DNA of 44,610 nt from Chryseobacterium gleum (GTDB taxonomy: Bacteria; Bacteroidota; Bacteroidia; Flavobacteriales_D; Sanyastnellaceae): NCBI GenBank assembly GCA_945874695.1, contig CAMCHP010000019.1:1-44610 (forward strand). The letters are read 5' to 3'. The stretch's first letter is position 1; every line of letters starts with the position of its first letter. The notes beneath the pieces are model-generated. The model saw only the letters and a list, made by a program, of their open reading frames with translations. It was not told the DNA's origin and made no database searches. Of the stretch, positions 41,698 through 44,610 are shown piece after piece. The position numbers and the translations under genes are program-made.

Positions 41698-42450
41698 ATG
41701 AATATCACGTTGAAAGTTTGGAGACAGAGTGGACCGCAAGACAGTGGCCGCATGGAGACCTATCCCGTCGCCGAGGTCTCTCCTGATATGTCGTTTTTGG
41801 AAATGATCGACGTTTTAAATGATCGACTCATTCGCGAGGGCGTCGATCCGATAGCATTTGACCACGACTGCCGTGAAGGCATTTGCGGCATGTGCAGCAT
41901 GTACATCAACGGTGAAGCACACGGCCCAGGTCGTGGTGTCACAACCTGTCAATTGCACATGCGCTCGTTCAATGACGGCGACACCATTTATGTAGAGCCT
42001 TGGCGTGCGAAAGCCTTCCCAGTGGTGAAAGACTTGGTGGTTGATCGCGGAGCATTTGATCGCATCATTCAGGCGGGTGGTTACATTTCAGTAAACACCA
42101 GCGGAAACACGCAAGATGCCAACGCGACGCCCATCCCGAAAGACGATGCCGATAAGGCCTTCGACGCGGCAACCTGCATTGGTTGCGGCGCTTGCGTAGC
42201 AACCTGCAAGAACTCGTCGGCGATGCTTTTCGTATCGGCGAAAGTTTCACAATTGGCGCTTCTTCCGCAAGGTGAGCCTGAACGCAAACGCCGTGTGTTG
42301 CGCATGGTTGAGCAAATGGATAAAGAAGGTTTCGGAAACTGCACCAACACCGGCGCATGTGAAGTTGAATGTCCGAAAGGCATCTCGCTTGAAAACATCG
42401 CCCGCATGAACCGCGAGTACTTGCGTGCAGCGGTATCGTCAGAAGATTAA
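41698..42450 (+). CDS. sdhB: Succinate dehydrogenase iron-sulfur subunit
   Basis: A 250-residue iron-sulfur subunit. [15 protein letters not shown] and the later TTCQLHM Cys bind [2Fe-2S]. [13 protein letters not shown] and [15 protein letters not shown] bind the [4Fe-4S] and [3Fe-4S] clusters. It passes electrons from SdhA to SdhC. It starts 24 bp after sdhA and ends the operon at a bidirectional terminator. Confidence 0.95.
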   Translation: MNITLKVWRQSGPQDSGRMETYPVAEVSPDMSFLEMIDVLNDRLIREGVDPIAFDHDCREGICGMCSMYINGEAHGPGRGVTTCQLHMRSFNDGDTIYVEPWRAKAFPVVKDLVVDRGAFDRIIQAGGYISVNTSGNTQDANATPIPKDDADKAFDAATCIGCGACVATCKNSSAMLFVSAKVSQLALLPQGEPERKRRVLRMVEQMDKEGFGNCTNTGACEVECPKGISLENIARMNREYLRAAVSSED

Positions 42451-42473
42451 CACCTCATATTCTATGAGCAAAG

Positions 42474-42499
42474 AAAAGGGAGCCGACGCTCCCTTTTTT
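42474..42499. terminator. Bidirectional terminator between sdhB and glyS
   Basis: GGGAGC-CGAC-GCTCCC with AAAA before and TTTTTT after; the T-run touches the glyS stop codon. Serves both convergent transcripts. Confidence 0.9.
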
Positions 42500-42500
42500 G

Positions 42501-44039
42501 TTACTTCTTCTCAAACAAGCCTCTGAAGCTAACTTTTGCGCTAATGCGCGCCGCCACCTCGGCAATCGCAACGCGCTCTTGCGTCATGGCATCGCGCTCG
42601 CGAATGGTGACTGTATGGTCTTCGAGGGTTTGATGATCAATGGTAATGCAGAAAGGCGTGCCAATCGCGTCTTGGCGGCGGTAGCGTCGTCCAATCGCAT
42701 CTTTCTCGTCGTACTGACAATTGAAATCAAACTGCAATTCACGCATGAGCTCGCGCGCCTTTTCGGGCAAACCATCTTTCTTTAAGAGGGGCAATACCGC
42801 GGCCTTCACAGGTGCTAAAGCAGGTGGAATACGCAACACCGTTCGCTCGCTGCCATCTTCAAGCTGTTCTTCAACGTATGCAGCACTCAACACGGCAAGG
42901 AACATGCGGTCAAGGCCAATTGACGTTTCAACCACATACGGCACATAGCTGCGGTTCTCTTCGGTATCGAAATATTGCAGTTTGCGGCCGCTGAACTTCT
43001 CGTGGTTCGCCAAGTCGAAGTCGGTGCGGCTGTGAATACCCTCGAGTTCTTTGAACCCCATCGGAAAGTCGAACTCAATGTCGCATGCGGCATCTGCATA
43101 GTGGGCAAGCTTCACGTGATCGTGAAAACGGTAGTTCTCAGTGCCCAATTCAAGGGCCTTATGCCATTGAATGCGTGCGTTCTTCCAATACTCGTACCAC
43201 TCTTTCTGCGTGCCGGGCTTGATGAAAAACTGCATTTCCATTTGTTCAAATTCACGCATGCGGAAGATAAATTGCCGCGCGATGATCTCGTTACGGAAGG
43301 CCTTTCCTACTTGCGCTATGCCAAACGGAATCTTCATGCGCCCGCTCTTCTGTACATTCAAGAAGTTGACGAAAATGCCTTGCGCGGTTTCAGGTCGCAG
43401 ATAAATGATGCCGCTGTCACCCGACACGGCGCCCAGCTCTGTTTTGAACATGAGGTTGAACTGGCGAACTTCCGTCCAATTGCGTGAACCTGTTTCTGGA
43501 TCTGCAATCTGCAAATCGTCAATCAATTGCTTCACACCTGCCAGGTCGTTCTCCTCCATGGAAGTTTTAAAGCGCTGATTGATGGCGTTAATCTCCTCCT
43601 GACGGCGAATGACGTTCGCGTTGGTTTCACGAAACTGGGCCTCATCAAAGGCATCACCAAAGCGTTCACGCGCCTTGTCAATGTCTTTCTGAATCTTCGC
43701 GTCGATTTTATTCACATGCTCTTCGATTAACACGTCAGCACGGTAACGCTTCTTGCTGTCTTTGTTGTCAATCAACGGGTCGTTAAACGCATCCACGTGA
43801 CCCGAAGCCTTCCATGTGGTCGGATGCATAAAAATGGCGGCATCGAGCCCTACAATGTTCTCGTGCATCTTCACCATGGCCGTCCACCAATAGGCCTTGA
43901 TGTTGTTCTTAAGTTCAACGCCCAGTTGTCCGTAGTCGTATGCGGCACTGAGGCCATCATAAATTTCGCTACTTGGAAATACAAATCCGTACTCTTTCGA
44001 GTGCGCGATGACCTTTTTGAGTTTGTCGTCTTGAGCCAT
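42501..44039 (-). CDS. glyS: Glycine--tRNA ligase (alpha2 type)
   Basis: A 512-residue class II synthetase charging tRNA-Gly, the single-chain form common in Bacteroidota. EYGFVFPSSEIYDGLSAAYDYGQLG opens the catalytic core. Motif 2 region: FGIAQVGKAFRNEI and FRMREFEQMEMQFF. Motif 3 region: VVETSIGLDRMFLAVL. The anticodon-binding domain is at the C-terminus (RIPPALAPVKAAVLPLLKKDGLPEKA, GRRYRRQDAIGTPFCITID). A TATCTTTG -7 box at 44058-44065 lies 18 nt upstream of the ATG, giving a very short leader. Confidence 0.96.
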   Translation of the reverse strand: MAQDDKLKKVIAHSKEYGFVFPSSEIYDGLSAAYDYGQLGVELKNNIKAYWWTAMVKMHENIVGLDAAIFMHPTTWKASGHVDAFNDPLIDNKDSKKRYRADVLIEEHVNKIDAKIQKDIDKARERFGDAFDEAQFRETNANVIRRQEEINAINQRFKTSMEENDLAGVKQLIDDLQIADPETGSRNWTEVRQFNLMFKTELGAVSGDSGIIYLRPETAQGIFVNFLNVQKSGRMKIPFGIAQVGKAFRNEIIARQFIFRMREFEQMEMQFFIKPGTQKEWYEYWKNARIQWHKALELGTENYRFHDHVKLAHYADAACDIEFDFPMGFKELEGIHSRTDFDLANHEKFSGRKLQYFDTEENRSYVPYVVETSIGLDRMFLAVLSAAYVEEQLEDGSERTVLRIPPALAPVKAAVLPLLKKDGLPEKARELMRELQFDFNCQYDEKDAIGRRYRRQDAIGTPFCITIDHQTLEDHTVTIRERDAMTQERVAIAEVAARISAKVSFRGLFEKK

Positions 44040-44057
44040 GGTTGCCTAAATAGGCCG

Positions 44058-44065
44058 CAAAGATA
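44058..44065 (-). promoter_or_regulatory. -7 element for glyS
   Basis: TATCTTTG on the minus strand, matching TAnnTTTG; the -33 region is weak. Confidence 0.45.
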
Positions 44066-44135
44066 GCAATCGGCCAATTAAAAACGCATGAAATTCAACC
44101 TGTTCAAGTGTTTGAATCAAGCCTGCAACACCCGG

Positions 44136-44610
44136 CTATCGGAGGATGGTTACATGCCCAGTCTTGCGAATCCGCTCTGCTCCTTGGGTGTAGGTGATCA
44201 CCCAAACGTACACATCGGTTTGACTGTAGAATTCGCCGCCATCAACCGCTCCATTCCAACCTTCATTGATGTTGTCGGTCACGAAAATGCGCTGCCCCCA
44301 ACGGTTGTAAATTTCAAATATGAAATCTTCAAAATCAGGGCCGTATGCTTTAAAAACTTCGTTCAAGTTGTCATTGTCAGGCGTAAACGCATTCGGAACA
44401 AAGAGCTGGTCATCTTCCAAAATCACTTCGATCACCCGCTGGGTTGTATCGACACACCCAAAACCGTCGTCGGCAACTAAGGTAACTTCATACAAACCCG
44501 GGTAGGTAAACTCTCGCCACCAATTCACAGTCAGTGCCACGGGCGTTTCGTTTAAAAACCATTGATAGTTTGCGCCTCCGGCGGATGTATTCGTGAACTG
44601 CACCCCAAGC
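44136..44610 (-). CDS. C-terminus of a PKD-domain surface protein with T9SS type B signal (5' end outside window)
   Basis: The frame is open to the right edge; about 157 residues are visible. A PKD-like end (QFTNTSAGGANYQWFLN, YPGLYEVTLVADDGFGCVDTTQRV) is followed by the gliding-motility-associated type B domain: LFVPNAFTPDNDNLNEVFKAYG, FEIYNRWGQRIFVTD, GWNGAVDGG, YVWVITYTQG and a final GHVTILR. It is a sibling of the 1642-8835 adhesin in this domain but diverged elsewhere. Expected at the cell surface or in the medium through T9SS. Confidence 0.88.
   Translation of the reverse strand, partial: LGVQFTNTSAGGANYQWFLNETPVALTVNWWREFTYPGLYEVTLVADDGFGCVDTTQRVIEVILEDDQLFVPNAFTPDNDNLNEVFKAYGPDFEDFIFEIYNRWGQRIFVTDNINEGWNGAVDGGEFYSQTDVYVWVITYTQGAERIRKTGHVTILR

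Noticed and set aside
44140-44160. CCGGCTATCGGAGGATGG at the right-edge gene's stop
   Set aside because: It resembles the element by eye, but the arms do not pair.

Overview
The window comes from a member of the Bacteroidota, most likely a Flavobacteriales lineage near the Cryomorphaceae/Schleiferiaceae. This rests on several things read here: many secreted proteins with type IX secretion (T9SS) C-terminal signals of both type A and type B, the gliding lipoprotein GldH encoded beside RicT, a TonB-dependent receptor with a DUF5689 lipoprotein, a Bacteroidota-type three-gene sdhCAB operon, and promoters of the TTG-N(17-19)-TAnnTTTG type. There is no phage, no insertion sequence, no CRISPR array and no rRNA. 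Base composition looks even, at roughly 48% GC by eye.

Layout. 1-8.8 kb: the 3' end of a T9SS type A protein, thiL facing it, and a 2397-residue PKD/SprB-like adhesin with a type B signal. 9.1-15.5 kb: a secreted endonuclease/exonuclease/phosphatase (EEP) protein divergent from a three-gene run (TonB-dependent receptor, DUF5689 lipoprotein, OB-fold T9SS protein) that ends at a strong terminator; this looks like a surface nucleic-acid or phosphate scavenging locus. 15.7-16.4 kb: a rhodanese lipoprotein and a small membrane protein. 16.4-23.3 kb, minus strand: gldH, ricT, holB, recO, an ACC deaminase/D-cysteine desulfhydrase-like enzyme, purF and tRNA-Leu. A plus-strand promoter-terminator pair between recO and the deaminase gene may mark a small RNA. 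23.4-29.1 kb, minus strand: a secreted propeller-like protein, a YadA-head-repeat protein, an orphan histidine kinase, a probable 7(1) septoil-knot protein, DUF2200 and DUF1801 proteins. 29.3-34.3 kb: a large BNR/sialidase-like T9SS protein, tRNA-Cys, a NYN-CSD ribonuclease-like protein and a lipoprotein. 34.4-37.9 kb, minus strand: an EGF-like lipoprotein, a collagen-like protein, a small T9SS protein and a PqiA-like membrane protein. 37.9-38.8 kb: an XRE regulator divergent from an unknown gene across an 18-bp perfect palindrome. 38.9-42.5 kb: sdhCAB. 42.5-44.0 kb: glyS. 44.1 kb to the edge: the C-terminus of a second PKD/type B T9SS protein.

The most unusual feature is a family of at least 13 short dispersed palindromes of about 22 nt. 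They share a hairpin whose stem changes by compensatory substitution (CTGCC/GGCAG, CGGCC/GGCCG, CGCCC/GGGCG, TGGCC/GGCCA), a T...C loop, a 5' T-run and a 3' GGATG(G). Five copies are intergenic, two of them facing each other as a REPIN-like inverted pair. Eight lie inside reading frames without breaking them. No mobilising transposase is present in the window.
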